Assembly: GCA_034436045.1 (NCBI GenBank)
Contig: DAOTVZ010000089.1
Location: forward strand, 1 to 31,924
Source of the DNA: H111-94 sp034436045
Lineage (GTDB): Bacteria; Chloroflexota; Ktedonobacteria; Ktedonobacterales; Ktedonobacteraceae
Reading direction: 5' to 3'
Length of the DNA: 31,924 nucleotides
Shown: positions 7,273 through 15,614 of the stretch, in pieces
Position numbering within the stretch: position 1 is the stretch's first letter
Layout of the letters: every line of letters begins with the position of its first letter
Program-made: the position numbers and the translations under genes
Notes under the pieces: generated by a model
Seen by the model: only the letters and a program-made list of their open reading frames with translations
The model's database searches: none
What the model was told of the DNA's origin: nothing

Positions 7273-9081
7273 ATGATTGATCCCGATAGCGAATTGGAAG
7301 CACGTTATCAGTCAGTCACCGTCACACCTGACTGGTACCAGACCAATATTCCCTGCCAGGTAGGTTGTCCAGCGCACACCGACGTATCTACCTATATCGG
7401 CCTTATCTCGCAAGCGCGCTTCGATGAAGCTTACCTGCTGAACCGCAAAGCCAATGTTGTTCCGGGTGTGCTTGGCCGCACCTGCGCACGTCCCTGCGAG
7501 CCGGTATGTCGCCGTAACAAGATCGACGGTAAACCCATTGCCATCTGCTGGCTCAAACGTGCCGCCGCCGATCACCGCGAGTATCGTCATCATGCCGAGC
7601 GCCCGCCGATTACCAAAGATAAGAAAGTAGCGATTATCGGAGCCGGGGCCGCCGGTCTGGCCTGTGCGCGCGATCTACGTGAAATGGGGTACCCGGTTAC
7701 GATCTACGAACAGTATCCGACCGGCGGCGGTGTGATGGTCAATGGCATCCCTGTCTGGCGTTTGCCGCGCGAGGTCACGCGCGAAGAGTGCGATGAATAC
7801 ATGGCCGACCTGGGTGTCGAGGTCAAGTATAACGTGCGCGTCGGGCGCGATGTGAAACTGACCGATCTGCTGAAACAATACGATGCCGTCTTCATCGCGG
7901 CAGGCTGCTACGTTCCGAACCCGATGACCGGCCCCGACAACAAGATCATTCCGGGTGCAGACCTCAAGGGTGTTGAGGATGGTATTCGCCTGCTGGAGAA
8001 AACTAACTACGGCGAACCGGCCTACATTGGCAAGAAGGTTGCTGTGCTGGGCGCAGGCTTCACCGCGATGGACTGCTGCCGCACCGCCGTTCGCTTCGGT
8101 GCCGAGAAGGTCTACGTTGTGTATCGTCGCTCAAAAGAAGAGCAACCCTCGGATGAATACGAGGTCGATGAGGCCATGCTGGAACACGTCGAGTTCCACT
8201 ATCTGGCCACGCAGACGCGCGTGCTGACCAACGATGGCATCCACGTGAGTGGCATCCGCTTTATCCGCAATAAGCTGGGTGATCCCGATGCCAGTGGTCG
8301 CCGCCGCCCGATCCCGATCCCCGGCACGGAATTCGATCTTGAGGTCGATACCGTTATCCCGGCCTTTGGCCAGTACAGCGATACCTCCTGGTTGCAAGCC
8401 GATGAACTCAAGCTTGAGGTCAACCGCTACGGCGTGCCACTGGTCGATTTCGAGAACTGGATGACCAGTTACCCCGGCCTGTTCGCCGGTGGCGACTATA
8501 CACAAGGCGCGCGCAACCTGATCTCGGCCATCGGTGATGGGCGCGATGTGGCCGCCGCCATCAACCGCTACCTGGGCGGCCTCGATAAGCCCGCCGAGCC
8601 ACCGGAGGAGATTGAGCTGCCCGATTATCGGCGTGGCATGGTCGATAACTACGAGTCGATTCCACACCGCATGATCCCATCGCTGCCACTCAAAGAGCGC
8701 TACAGCAACACGCGCGAAACCGAGACCGGCTACACGCCTGAACAGGCGGTAGAGCAGGCGCGGCGCTGTCTGCAATGCCAGTTGAATATCATGATTGACC
8801 CCTCCATCTGTATTCTCTGTTCTGGCTGCGTGGACATCTGCCCCTATGACTGCATCAGCATGGAGGGCCTCTCGCGCGTTGTGAAGGGCGACCCGATGCA
8901 CGCGGGTACCGAGACGTGGCAGGGCGGCGCAGACATGATTATCGACGAAGAGAAGTGTATTCGCTGCGGCCTGTGCATCGTGCGCTGCCCAACGGACGCC
9001 ATCTCGATGGTGCAGTTTGAGGTTTCTAGCCCGAACGACCGCTGGTCGGTCTCCAAAATACCGGTTATCAATGTGCGCTAG
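7273..9081 (+). CDS. GltD-like FAD/NAD(P) oxidoreductase with C-terminal 2x[4Fe-4S] domain
   Basis: A 602-aa relative of the glutamate synthase small subunit. The N-terminal cluster domain has Cys28, Cys32, Cys71, Cys75 and Cys79 (PCQVGCPAHTD, RTCARPCEPVC). The FAD fold has AIIGAGAAGLA at 121-130, followed by GGGVMVNGIPVWRLP. The NAD(P) fold has VAVLGAGFTAMD and YRRS. FAD contacts come at LFAGGDYTQGARNLISAIG. Unlike GltD it continues into a ferredoxin-like tail with two complete C-x2-C-x2-C-x3-C motifs at about 513 and 562. No GltB large subunit is nearby, so it probably passes electrons between NAD(P)H and a ferredoxin-type or separate enzyme partner. ATG at 7273 has AGGAAAGGACC upstream. 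Physiological partner unknown. Confidence 0.9.
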   Translation: MIDPDSELEARYQSVTVTPDWYQTNIPCQVGCPAHTDVSTYIGLISQARFDEAYLLNRKANVVPGVLGRTCARPCEPVCRRNKIDGKPIAICWLKRAAADHREYRHHAERPPITKDKKVAIIGAGAAGLACARDLREMGYPVTIYEQYPTGGGVMVNGIPVWRLPREVTREECDEYMADLGVEVKYNVRVGRDVKLTDLLKQYDAVFIAAGCYVPNPMTGPDNKIIPGADLKGVEDGIRLLEKTNYGEPAYIGKKVAVLGAGFTAMDCCRTAVRFGAEKVYVVYRRSKEEQPSDEYEVDEAMLEHVEFHYLATQTRVLTNDGIHVSGIRFIRNKLGDPDASGRRRPIPIPGTEFDLEVDTVIPAFGQYSDTSWLQADELKLEVNRYGVPLVDFENWMTSYPGLFAGGDYTQGARNLISAIGDGRDVAAAINRYLGGLDKPAEPPEEIELPDYRRGMVDNYESIPHRMIPSLPLKERYSNTRETETGYTPEQAVEQARRCLQCQLNIMIDPSICILCSGCVDICPYDCISMEGLSRVVKGDPMHAGTETWQGGADMIIDEEKCIRCGLCIVRCPTDAISMVQFEVSSPNDRWSVSKIPVINVR

Positions 9082-9094
9082 TACAGATGACAAT

Positions 9095-9133
9095 GATAAA
9101 TCCGGTAATCCCGTAGGGATTACCGGATTTATC
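9095..9133. terminator. Perfect 18-bp hairpin with 3-nt loop
   Basis: GATAAATCCGGTAATCCC, loop GTA, then the exact reverse complement. It follows the oxidoreductase stop by 13 nt. There is no clear T-run, so it may be a terminator or a 3'-end stabiliser. Confidence 0.65.
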
Positions 9134-9181
9134 TGTCAACATCCATAATCGTATCTACAGCGATAGTGGGAAGAACAACTG

Positions 9182-9724
9182 ATGACTGAGGATATGACAC
9201 GGCTCGGTAAAACGATGTCGCATGCTCTGCGTCACGCGCCCCAGCTTTACCATCTGCAACTAGACGAGCAGGGCTGGGTGCCGGTTGAGGCGCTTTTAGA
9301 GGCGTTGCGTCGCCATCGCCGTGAGTGGGCCAATCTGCAAGAGGCCGACTTACATGCCGTTATGGCAAACGCCGACAAACAACGCTTTGAGATACGCGAT
9401 GGCAAAATTCGCGCCATTTACGGCCATTCGGTGCGCGATAAAATTGAGCGCATGCCTGTCACACCTCCGGCTATCCTCTATCATGGCACAACGCCCCAGG
9501 CCGCCGTCAGCATTCGCACACAGGGACTCAAACCAATGCAACGCCAGTATGTACATCTATCCGCCGATGTAGAGACGGCTATCCTGACCGGACGCCGCCG
9601 CACCAATCGCCCGGTCATTCTTAAAATCGCCGCCCTGGAGGCCCACCGGCATGGCCTCGCCTTCTACCTGGGCAATGACCAGGTCTGGCTGGCCGATTTT
9701 GTGCCCCCGCAATATATCACTTAA
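9182..9724 (+). CDS. kptA: RNA 2'-phosphotransferase (Tpt1/KptA family)
   Basis: A 180-aa enzyme that transfers an internal 2'-phosphate from RNA to NAD+, giving ADP-ribose 1'',2''-cyclic phosphate. In fungi it completes tRNA splicing; in bacteria its natural substrate is unresolved. Motifs visible: LGKTMSHALRHAP (catalytic Arg and His), LDEQGWVPVEALLEAL, KQRFEIRDGKIRAIYGHS, LYHGT, GLKPMQRQYVHLSAD and the C-terminal VWLADFVPPQYI. Length and motif order match the family. Start at 9182 has only a weak ribosome site; an in-frame ATG at 9194 is an alternative that loses nothing conserved. No RNA ligase or endonuclease gene is adjacent. Confidence 0.93.
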   Translation: MTEDMTRLGKTMSHALRHAPQLYHLQLDEQGWVPVEALLEALRRHRREWANLQEADLHAVMANADKQRFEIRDGKIRAIYGHSVRDKIERMPVTPPAILYHGTTPQAAVSIRTQGLKPMQRQYVHLSADVETAILTGRRRTNRPVILKIAALEAHRHGLAFYLGNDQVWLADFVPPQYIT

Positions 9725-9862
9725 TCGCCCGCTCTACCCGTTTGTCCTATTCGTTTGCTCAACTTGCTCACTATGATGATAATAGAGTGCTATAGAAGTA
9801 TTGTGTCAATAGCTATACAGAATTGTTAGCGCAAAAACCGCATGTAAAAGGAAATAAGCAGT

Positions 9863-10471
9863 ATGAAGAGAATATGTCATATAAAACAACAGGTAGCGTG
9901 GTGGTGTAGTCTCGCCGCGCTGGCCGCTTTGCTGGCGGCCTGTAATTCAGGCGGTTCAAATACTACAGGCAATCAGACAACGGCGCAGAAGGCAGTGACA
10001 CCCAATGCGACAACTGTCGTTACGTCATCGACCCCCAGCTCGAACAATACGAAGCCATCCACCGGCCCCATCGTGATTCTCTCCCCAACGCCGGTTCCTG
10101 GTGGCAACACAACCAGCCAGCAGATCGTGCTGCCTGACCGCACGATTATCATCAACAATATCACGAAACTGAATAGTTCGACAAAGGGGGCCACAATTAT
10201 CGTGATGTCGCTGACCGTCAAAAATACGAGCAGTAAAGATATCTCTAACCAGCCCGGCTATTACCAGCTAATCAGTTCAGAGGGCGATGTCTTTGGTCCG
10301 ACACAGGCCGGGGCCAGCACGACCGCCAGCTTCTTCGGCCCTATCGCCTCCGGTAGCTCACGCAATGGCATGCTCAGCTTTGAGATTCCTTCGGCTACGC
10401 TCAGTAACTTGCGTCTGCTCTATCGACCGGAGATTGCTACCGAAACCGTTTTCGTCGTTTTGCATGTGTAA
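9863..10471 (+). CDS. Lipoprotein with a DUF4352-like domain, 202 aa
   Basis: The signal peptide ends in lipobox LAAC with Cys27. A Thr/Ser/Asn-rich linker spans about 28-85. Residues 90-202 form a beta-sandwich with the DUF4352 pattern: conserved hydrophobic strands (TIIVMSLTVKNTSSKDI), a middle segment naming Tyr/Gly residues (YYQLISSEGDVFGP) and a closing strand FEIPSATLSNLRLLYRP. Proteins of this kind are surface-anchored in monoderm bacteria and have no assigned activity. AAAAGGA lies upstream of the ATG, and a weak promoter-like pair (TTGCTC at 9755, GATAAT at 9778) lies in the gap. It is followed by a bidirectional hairpin. Confidence 0.82.
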   Translation: MKRICHIKQQVAWWCSLAALAALLAACNSGGSNTTGNQTTAQKAVTPNATTVVTSSTPSSNNTKPSTGPIVILSPTPVPGGNTTSQQIVLPDRTIIINNITKLNSSTKGATIIVMSLTVKNTSSKDISNQPGYYQLISSEGDVFGPTQAGASTTASFFGPIASGSSRNGMLSFEIPSATLSNLRLLYRPEIATETVFVVLHV

Positions 10472-10521
10472 TTATACCACGCGCAAATACATTTATATTG
10501 TATCAGATGCAGTATAAACAA

Positions 10522-10565
10522 TTGGGTGAGGGCGAGACAGTGTACCCTGCCTCGCCCTCGCCCAA
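10522..10565. terminator. Bidirectional hairpin between convergent genes
   Basis: TTGGGTGAGGGCGAG (10522-10536) pairs with CTCGCCCTCGCCCAA (10551-10565) with one G-U. It lies between the + lipoprotein and the - deacetylase genes; the T-run is weak. Confidence 0.7.
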
Positions 10566-10568
10566 CTG

Positions 10569-11942
10569 CTAGACGCTATCTTCAAATTCCTGCAAGGACT
10601 CACGTCCATCGACGCGCACACGCAGCAGTACGAAGGGGGCCTGGCTCTGCTGCACTATGCCGGTCATGCCAGGGTCGGTGACGGCACTGACATAGCCATC
10701 CTGGGCCAGCAGCGCGACGGCCTCCTGGCGCAGCGCCTGGCTTCCCGTCTTGAACGGGCCGCCATTGGGATAGCAGAAGTGCTGGATGACGATGCCCAGG
10801 TTTTTTTCCAGTGTGGCCTTCGAGATTTGCAATTCCTGCTGTGCCTCCAACTGCGAGACTGCCAGGACATCACCAATATCGACATGATGAATGGTATGTG
10901 AGCCAATTTGCATGCCGTGCAGGAGCATATCCTGTAACTGTCCCCAATCCATCTGTCCATCCCAACCAACCTTACCTGTGATAATGTAGAACATACCGGT
11001 ATAGCCGTGCTGGCGTAAAATCGTATACGCGAAGTGGTAGTTATCTTCATAGCCATCATCGAAGGTAAAAATGATGGGTTTGCTGGGCAATGGTGCGCCA
11101 TAATAGAGCGCGTTCATCAACTGATTGAGCGTGATGCTGTGATAGCCCTGAGCTTTCAGATAGTCTAGCTGCTGGCTAAACATCGTGGGGGTGACGGTCA
11201 GGCTCAAGTCCAGCACATTCATTGTGGGTGTAGTAGTGTTGACATGGTGATACATCAAAATCGGCACCTGAACGCTGCGTGCCACCGGTGTGAGCGGCGG
11301 CAGGATCGGCGCTTCGATATCTGCCGGGCCGGCATCCAGCACGCGCCAGACTGGCTTGCCGGAGACATCCGTCGTCTGTGTCACCACGAAGGGGATGTTC
11401 TTTAACACACTGCTGGGGTCGAGGTCTTCGGGCGGAACATTAGCCTGATCAACTGGTGGATTCTTGAGTGTGAGCTGGAGCGATACCGGCAATTCCTGTA
11501 CATTGTCATACTGTTTCATCGTCTCAGGATCAACCCAGAAGGCATGCCAGAACGATTTGCCCAACGTGTACTGCTGCAAGCGGTAGTCCTGAAATTTGGC
11601 CTGCCAGAAGGTGGCAAAGCTCGTCTCATCAGGCCATTTCGCCTGTGCCTGAGCGTCGAGCAGGCTCCACATGACGTTGTACTGTCCGGCCAGGAGCGCC
11701 TGCATGTACTGCTGTGCGACCTGGTGGGCCGCTGCTGCGTTGAGTTGAGCCGGACTGAGCAACTGCGCGTGACCTTCCTGTGCTACCATTGTCTGGTTGC
11801 TGTGTGCCTGCACTTCACCGGTCATAAAAAGATGGAGCGCGAATGCCGTTGCGGCCAGCAGTGTTACTACCAGGATAGCTAAAAATATTCTTAAATAGAG
11901 TATGCGTGCCGACGCATCTTGCTGTCTGTGCGTATTTTCCAT
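10569..11942 (-). CDS. Membrane-anchored polysaccharide deacetylase (NodB/CE4 domain)
   Basis: A 457-aa protein with an N-terminal membrane anchor (ILYLRIFLAILVVTLLAATA) and an extracytoplasmic remainder. Residues about 65-205 form an all-round domain rich in helices and strands that looks NTF2-like (repeated AQQYMQALLAGQYNVMWSLL pattern). The NodB domain follows: ILMYHHV, the metal and catalytic TFDDGYEDNY, the metal-binding SHTIHH and FCYPNGGPF. Such enzymes remove N- or O-acetyl groups from cell-wall or exopolysaccharides; the exact polymer is unknown. I prefer ATG 11942 (GAAGG 11 nt upstream) to an in-frame TTG at 11960 that has no ribosome site. It lies alone, convergent with the lipoprotein gene. 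Confidence 0.92.
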   Translation of the reverse strand: MENTHRQQDASARILYLRIFLAILVVTLLAATAFALHLFMTGEVQAHSNQTMVAQEGHAQLLSPAQLNAAAAHQVAQQYMQALLAGQYNVMWSLLDAQAQAKWPDETSFATFWQAKFQDYRLQQYTLGKSFWHAFWVDPETMKQYDNVQELPVSLQLTLKNPPVDQANVPPEDLDPSSVLKNIPFVVTQTTDVSGKPVWRVLDAGPADIEAPILPPLTPVARSVQVPILMYHHVNTTTPTMNVLDLSLTVTPTMFSQQLDYLKAQGYHSITLNQLMNALYYGAPLPSKPIIFTFDDGYEDNYHFAYTILRQHGYTGMFYIITGKVGWDGQMDWGQLQDMLLHGMQIGSHTIHHVDIGDVLAVSQLEAQQELQISKATLEKNLGIVIQHFCYPNGGPFKTGSQALRQEAVALLAQDGYVSAVTDPGMTGIVQQSQAPFVLLRVRVDGRESLQEFEDSV

Positions 11943-12265
11943 TGCATGAAGAACCTTCAAAACATATCAAATAGTAGCAAACAACTGTTTTTAAATAATA
12001 TATTTGTTCGGAACACAGTTCTTAAATTTGCACCCAATAGTCAGCAGAGCTGGTGCAAAATCGTGAACTTTGTCCCCTACTTATAGCCTGACCTATGTCG
12101 AGATAGGCCCATCTACATTTGCTTATATATTACCAGACTCTGCAATGTCCAGCGAATGGGACATTTGATTACTTCCTTGTGAGCAACAGGCTATTGCCAT
12201 CAGACAATAGTGACTCCAAGCATAAAGGCTGAGGACAAGCGGAAAGACAGGTAAGCAGAGGAGCC

Positions 12266-12327
12266 TGACGTGAATGAAACGCTGGCAGGCGGTATCGCGT
12301 TATACCGCCTACCAGCGTTTCACGTCA
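12266..12327. repeat. Imperfect inverted repeat downstream of lpdA
   Basis: Arms 12266-12295 and 12302-12327 (GGCGGTAT/ATACCGCC, AACGCTGG/CCAGCGTT, outer TGACGTGA/TCACGTCA) pair with a small bulge. This probably ends lpdA transcription, although no T-run follows on the minus strand. The rest of the 407-nt gap 11943-12349 is AT-rich near the deacetylase start and shows no supportable gene. Confidence 0.6.
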
Positions 12328-12349
12328 ACATGATGGTGTGTTTGTTCGT

Positions 12350-13774
12350 TTAACGCACACGGGCGGGTTGTTTAGGGGGGATATGAATAGGACGGCCCGC
12401 AGCGGCCAGCACTGCCTCGCGCAGGCCCTCGCTCAGCGTGGGATGCGGATGAATGGTTTCTATGATCTCATCAGCGGTCAGTTCGCCACGCATGGCAACG
12501 GAGTATTCTGTGATGAGATTGGTGGCATCGGGGCCGATAATATGCGCACCCAAAATCTCATCATACTTGCCCAGAATCACCTTTGTAAAGCCATCGGTTT
12601 CGCCCATGCCAACCGCTTTGCCGTTGGCAGACCAGGGAAAGCGCTCGACGCGTACCTCTGGATATTTCGCCTTCGCGTCGGCCTCCGTCAAACCCACAAA
12701 GGCCACCTCTGGGAAGGTATAGATGGGATTGGGCACCACACTATAGTCCATCTTCGCGCTATGACCCAGCGCGTTGTCGGCGGCTACCTCGCCCTCAGTC
12801 GAGGCCACATGGGCCAGACCCGCACCATGCACCAGGTCGCCGATAGCGTAGATACCAGGGAGATTCGTCTCCATCTTTTCGTTGACACGCACCCGACCGC
12901 GCTCGTGATCCAGTCCTTGCTCCATGAGTTGTTCCAGGCCGGTGGTATTGGGACGACGGCTTACGGCCATCAGCACATATTCGGCGCGATAGCTCTGCAT
13001 GCCCTTCTCTGTGCTGGCCATCACGACTTTCAGGTCTCCGTCATCGGCCAGAGACTCGACTTTCGCGCCTGTCACGATCTCAATGCCACGTCTGCTCAGA
13101 AGGCGTACCAGCAGTTTACGCACTTCATCGTCCACCGGTGCGAGAATGTTGGGCAGCATCTCCAGAATAGTGACTTTGGTGCCGAGTCCGTTAAACATGC
13201 AGGCCAGTTCTGCGCCGATCACGCCACCGCCGACGCAGATCAGGCTCTCCGGCACTTTGGGCAGGTTCCAGCAGGTGTCACTATTCATCACGTTACGCCC
13301 ATCGATACCGGGGAACGGCGGCATCACCGGTACAGAGCCAGTGGCAAGGATGATCTTGTCAGCGCTAAACTGCTCGCGCGAGCCATCTGGCTTCGTGACG
13401 ACAACAGTGCGCGAGGCATCAACGGTCGCCGTGCCATCGTAGACATCCACGTGGTTACTTTTCATGAGCGTTCCCACGCCGCCGGTCATGCGTTTGACCA
13501 CCTTATCTTTGAAGGCCACCGCCTTTGCCATATCGAACGCTGGCGGCTGGGGTAGTTCGATGCCGAGTTCTGCCACAGTCCGCAAATTATACAACGTCTC
13601 GGCAATGTGCAACATAGCCTTTGAAGGGATACAGCCAACATTGAGGCAGGTACCACCCAGATACTGCTTTTCGACAATGGCAACTTTGCCACCGAGCTGC
13701 GCGGCGCGTATAGCTGCCACATAGCCACCAGGGCCTGCGCCAATGATGGCAACGCTATAATGGTTACTGGACAT
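12350..13774 (-). CDS. lpdA: Dihydrolipoyl dehydrogenase (E3)
   Basis: This 474-aa flavoprotein reoxidises dihydrolipoamide on 2-oxoacid dehydrogenase or glycine cleavage complexes, reducing NAD+. Visible: FAD motif IIGAGPGGYVAA (10-21), redox disulfide GGTCLNVGCIPSK (Cys43, Cys48), NAD motif CVGGGVIGAELACMF, the second FAD contact YAIGDLVHGAGLAHVASTEG, and the C-terminal catalytic HPHPTLSEGL that completes the partner subunit's active site in the homodimer. Length is normal. CAGGAG is 7 nt before the ATG. No E1 or E2 gene is adjacent, so the parent complex cannot be named from this window. Confidence 0.97.
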   Translation of the reverse strand: MSSNHYSVAIIGAGPGGYVAAIRAAQLGGKVAIVEKQYLGGTCLNVGCIPSKAMLHIAETLYNLRTVAELGIELPQPPAFDMAKAVAFKDKVVKRMTGGVGTLMKSNHVDVYDGTATVDASRTVVVTKPDGSREQFSADKIILATGSVPVMPPFPGIDGRNVMNSDTCWNLPKVPESLICVGGGVIGAELACMFNGLGTKVTILEMLPNILAPVDDEVRKLLVRLLSRRGIEIVTGAKVESLADDGDLKVVMASTEKGMQSYRAEYVLMAVSRRPNTTGLEQLMEQGLDHERGRVRVNEKMETNLPGIYAIGDLVHGAGLAHVASTEGEVAADNALGHSAKMDYSVVPNPIYTFPEVAFVGLTEADAKAKYPEVRVERFPWSANGKAVGMGETDGFTKVILGKYDEILGAHIIGPDATNLITEYSVAMRGELTADEIIETIHPHPTLSEGLREAVLAAAGRPIHIPPKQPARVR

Positions 13775-13823
13775 ACTTTATCTCCTGGTTTATACATTCG
13801 TGCTATGGTCAGTGGGTTATCCC

Positions 13824-14194
13824 TCGCTCGTTTCTCTTTTGTCCGCGTTCAGTATATCACATCTTTTTTTCAAAGGGCCTGATCACTGCCATAAGGCGAC
13901 CACCAGGGTCGCTCCCACTATACACGCCTAGGGGCAGGGCGATCATTGCGGTCGCCCTGGGAAAACTCTTGAGATCACCAATTTGGCCTAATGTGGCCGC
14001 TTTTGACCACAAACGTTTTGCCCGGAACGTCCTTATAGATGAGAACACAAATATGGTTCTCGCGGTATGTTCTATGGTTTATGCTAAATAATCTCTAAGA
14101 AAAACATTGATCAACCGGCACGAATGTTCAGGGGGTGCCCGCTGTATAGGGTGGAGAGGGGCTGAGCGTAGAGACTGTCGCTCGTTTCTCTTTT
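13824..14194. repeat. 17-bp direct repeats bracketing the lpdA upstream gap
   Basis: TCGCTCGTTTCTCTTTT occurs at 13824-13840 and identically at 14178-14194. Between them the gap has a hairpin pair CAGGGCGA/TCGCCCTG near 13935-13960, with TAGGGGC before it (related to the GTAGG repeats), and a GAGAAC/GTTCTC hairpin at 14041-14061. I see no convincing gene in 13775-14274. Confidence 0.6.
13851..13859 (-). promoter_or_regulatory. Candidate extended -10 promoter of lpdA
   Basis: TGATATACT on the minus strand (-10 hexamer TATACT at 13851-13856). There is no good -35. The implied leader is about 70 nt. Confidence 0.35.
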
Positions 14195-14274
14195 CATCAT
14201 CATACGGGGAAAACGAGCTGGCAAGCTTGTGACATCTGAACTTATTGCTGTTATTATGATTGGGGGTATGCTCT

Positions 14275-14481
14275 ATGGCAACCAGCGGCGAACTGCGCAC
14301 GATTCTTGAAGAGTTGAAACTGATCGCTATCGGCGATGCAGCCGATTATCTAGGTGAGGAGGCTAACGTAGAGGATGAATGCATGGTATCACAAATAACA
14401 TCGCTCTCTCCCTCTCAGGAGGATGTTTCACAAAAACTGTTCTCATCAACTTGTAGCACCTCTCAGCAACAAGCCCGGTAA
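14275..14481 (+). CDS. Possible small protein, 68 aa
   Basis: No family recognised. ATG 14275 has GGGGG 8 nt upstream; an in-frame TTG at 14260 is less likely. The N-terminal half is helical with acidic and hydrophobic residues (ELRTILEELKLIAIGDAADYL), which reads like real protein. The C-terminal half is Ser/Gln-rich and unremarkable. The stop is followed at once by a repeat array. It may be a genuine small gene or a degraded one. Confidence 0.4.
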   Translation: MATSGELRTILEELKLIAIGDAADYLGEEANVEDECMVSQITSLSPSQEDVSQKLFSSTCSTSQQQAR

Positions 14482-14856
14482 GTAGGAACGTGATTTATCA
14501 CGGCCTGCCTCGGCGACCTCGTAGGGGCGTCATGAATGACGCCCTGCTGGCCCGTCAAGCCGCTCCCTGGGCGTCATGATGATTTTTCACCCGCCACCGG
14601 TAATGGCCTCATGCTGTAGGGGCGTCATGATGATTTTTCACCCGCCACCGGTAATGGCCTCATGCTGTGGGGCGTCATGAATGACGCCCCTACGGGGTTG
14701 TCGAGCGGCACCGGGGGCGTCATGAATGACGCCCCTACGGGGTTGTCGAGGGGCACCGAGGGCGTCATGATGATTTTTCACCTGCCACCGGTAATGGCCT
14801 CATGCTGTGGGGGCGTCATGAATGATGATGGTGAAAATTCATTATTACGTTCCTAC
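14482..14856. repeat. Nested palindromic repeat array 1
   Basis: Outer limits are GTAGGAACGTGAT (14482-14494) and its partial reverse complement ACGTTCCTAC (14847-14856). Inside are family-A palindromes (around 14521, 14669 and 14711, core GGCGTCATGAATGACGCC) and three copies of a module starting GCGTCATGATGATTTTTCAC and containing GCCACCGGTAATGGCCTCAT, at 14571, 14622 and 14762. The first two are in tandem with a 51-nt period. No gene is encoded; a + frame through the array is repeat-derived. Confidence 0.85.
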
Positions 14857-14873
14857 ATATCACAATGCCTTGT

Positions 14874-15581
14874 CTAATATTTTGCCTCGGTCAAAATTTT
14901 AATGCGTTTCTCGACCCCCGGCATGCCAGAATTTCTCAGTTGCTTGACCACCTCTTTCAGGTTGTAGGGAACACGCCGATGCTCCGCCGACCATCCCTGC
15001 CCTTGAGAGGAGACAATCGCGTAGGAGGCACGGGTATCGCCATCACGTGGCAGACCACAACTGCCGGCATCAACCAGCAGCAGGTGACGCCAGCGGCGCA
15101 TATAGGCGATATGCAGATGTCCAAAGGCCAGCACCCCTACGGAGGTATCCAGGCCGCCCAGCAGCCGCTCCAGTTCGTCATCGGTGGCAGTGGGCATAAT
15201 GGCATCGTCCAGATTGAGCGGATTAGCATGCACGACCAACAGGTCGCCGCCGTCGGGATTGGCCACACGATACGAGAACGGCAGTGCGGCCAGATAGGCG
15301 ATGCCTTCGGCCCCAATCTGCTCGCGCGTCCAGGCAACAATAGAACGTTTTCGTTCACTTTTCCCACCCTGCCGAACGACATCCACATCGACATTGCCCT
15401 GAATAACAGGACAGCGCAATCCCTGAATCATGTCCAGCACCTGGCGTGGGCGCGGGCCATTGAGGCAGAGGTCGCCCGCAATGACGATCTGATCGACCGG
15501 CGGCTGCTGGGCCAGATCGGCCAGCACCGCCTCGAAGGCCAATTGATTACCGTGTATATCAGCAATGATTGCAATACGCAT
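14874..15581 (-). CDS. Calcineurin-like metallophosphoesterase (YfcE/MJ0936-type)
   Basis: A 235-aa cytosolic phosphodiesterase-type protein. Metal motifs in order: DIHGN (Asp8, His10), AGDLCLNGP, GNVD, VHANP and GHLH. The third motif has Val where classical members have His (GNHD); small YfcE-type enzymes commonly vary here, so this need not mean inactivity. Substrate unknown; family members cleave phosphodiesters of nucleotides or model compounds. The gene starts 33 nt after glmS on the same strand and probably shares its transcript, so it may be under the glmS ribozyme too. It ends at repeat array 1. Confidence 0.9.
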   Translation of the reverse strand: MRIAIIADIHGNQLAFEAVLADLAQQPPVDQIVIAGDLCLNGPRPRQVLDMIQGLRCPVIQGNVDVDVVRQGGKSERKRSIVAWTREQIGAEGIAYLAALPFSYRVANPDGGDLLVVHANPLNLDDAIMPTATDDELERLLGGLDTSVGVLAFGHLHIAYMRRWRHLLLVDAGSCGLPRDGDTRASYAIVSSQGQGWSAEHRRVPYNLKEVVKQLRNSGMPGVEKRIKILTEAKY

Positions 15582-15614
15582 AAGGAAGATTATATATTAC
15601 TCCATCTATCCTGC

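Noticed and set aside
7043..7276. 77-aa frame upstream of the GltD-like gene
   Set aside because: It starts before the likely promoter, has no ribosome site and reads as leader sequence.
8131..9093. 320-aa open frame on - opposite the GltD-like gene
   Set aside because: Antisense shadow; no recognisable domain.
12338..13555. 405-aa open frame on + opposite lpdA
   Set aside because: Entirely antisense to a clear lpdA. The product is His/Gln-rich with no domain, as expected from codon bias on the other strand.
13857..14048. 63-aa frame on - upstream of lpdA
   Set aside because: Lies in the repeat-bracketed gap, partly palindromic, with no ribosome site.
14521..14822. CRISPR-like repeat pattern
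   Set aside because: Units are palindromic intergenic repeats with variable spacing and no unique spacers of constant length; no cas genes are present.
14662..14877. 71-aa frame in array 1 with repeated GVMNDAPTG
   Set aside because: The peptide repeats are just translations of the palindromic DNA repeats.
15137..15394. GNVD instead of GNHD in the phosphoesterase as a sign of inactivity
   Set aside because: Small YfcE-type enzymes commonly vary at this His, so it is noted but not taken as loss of function.
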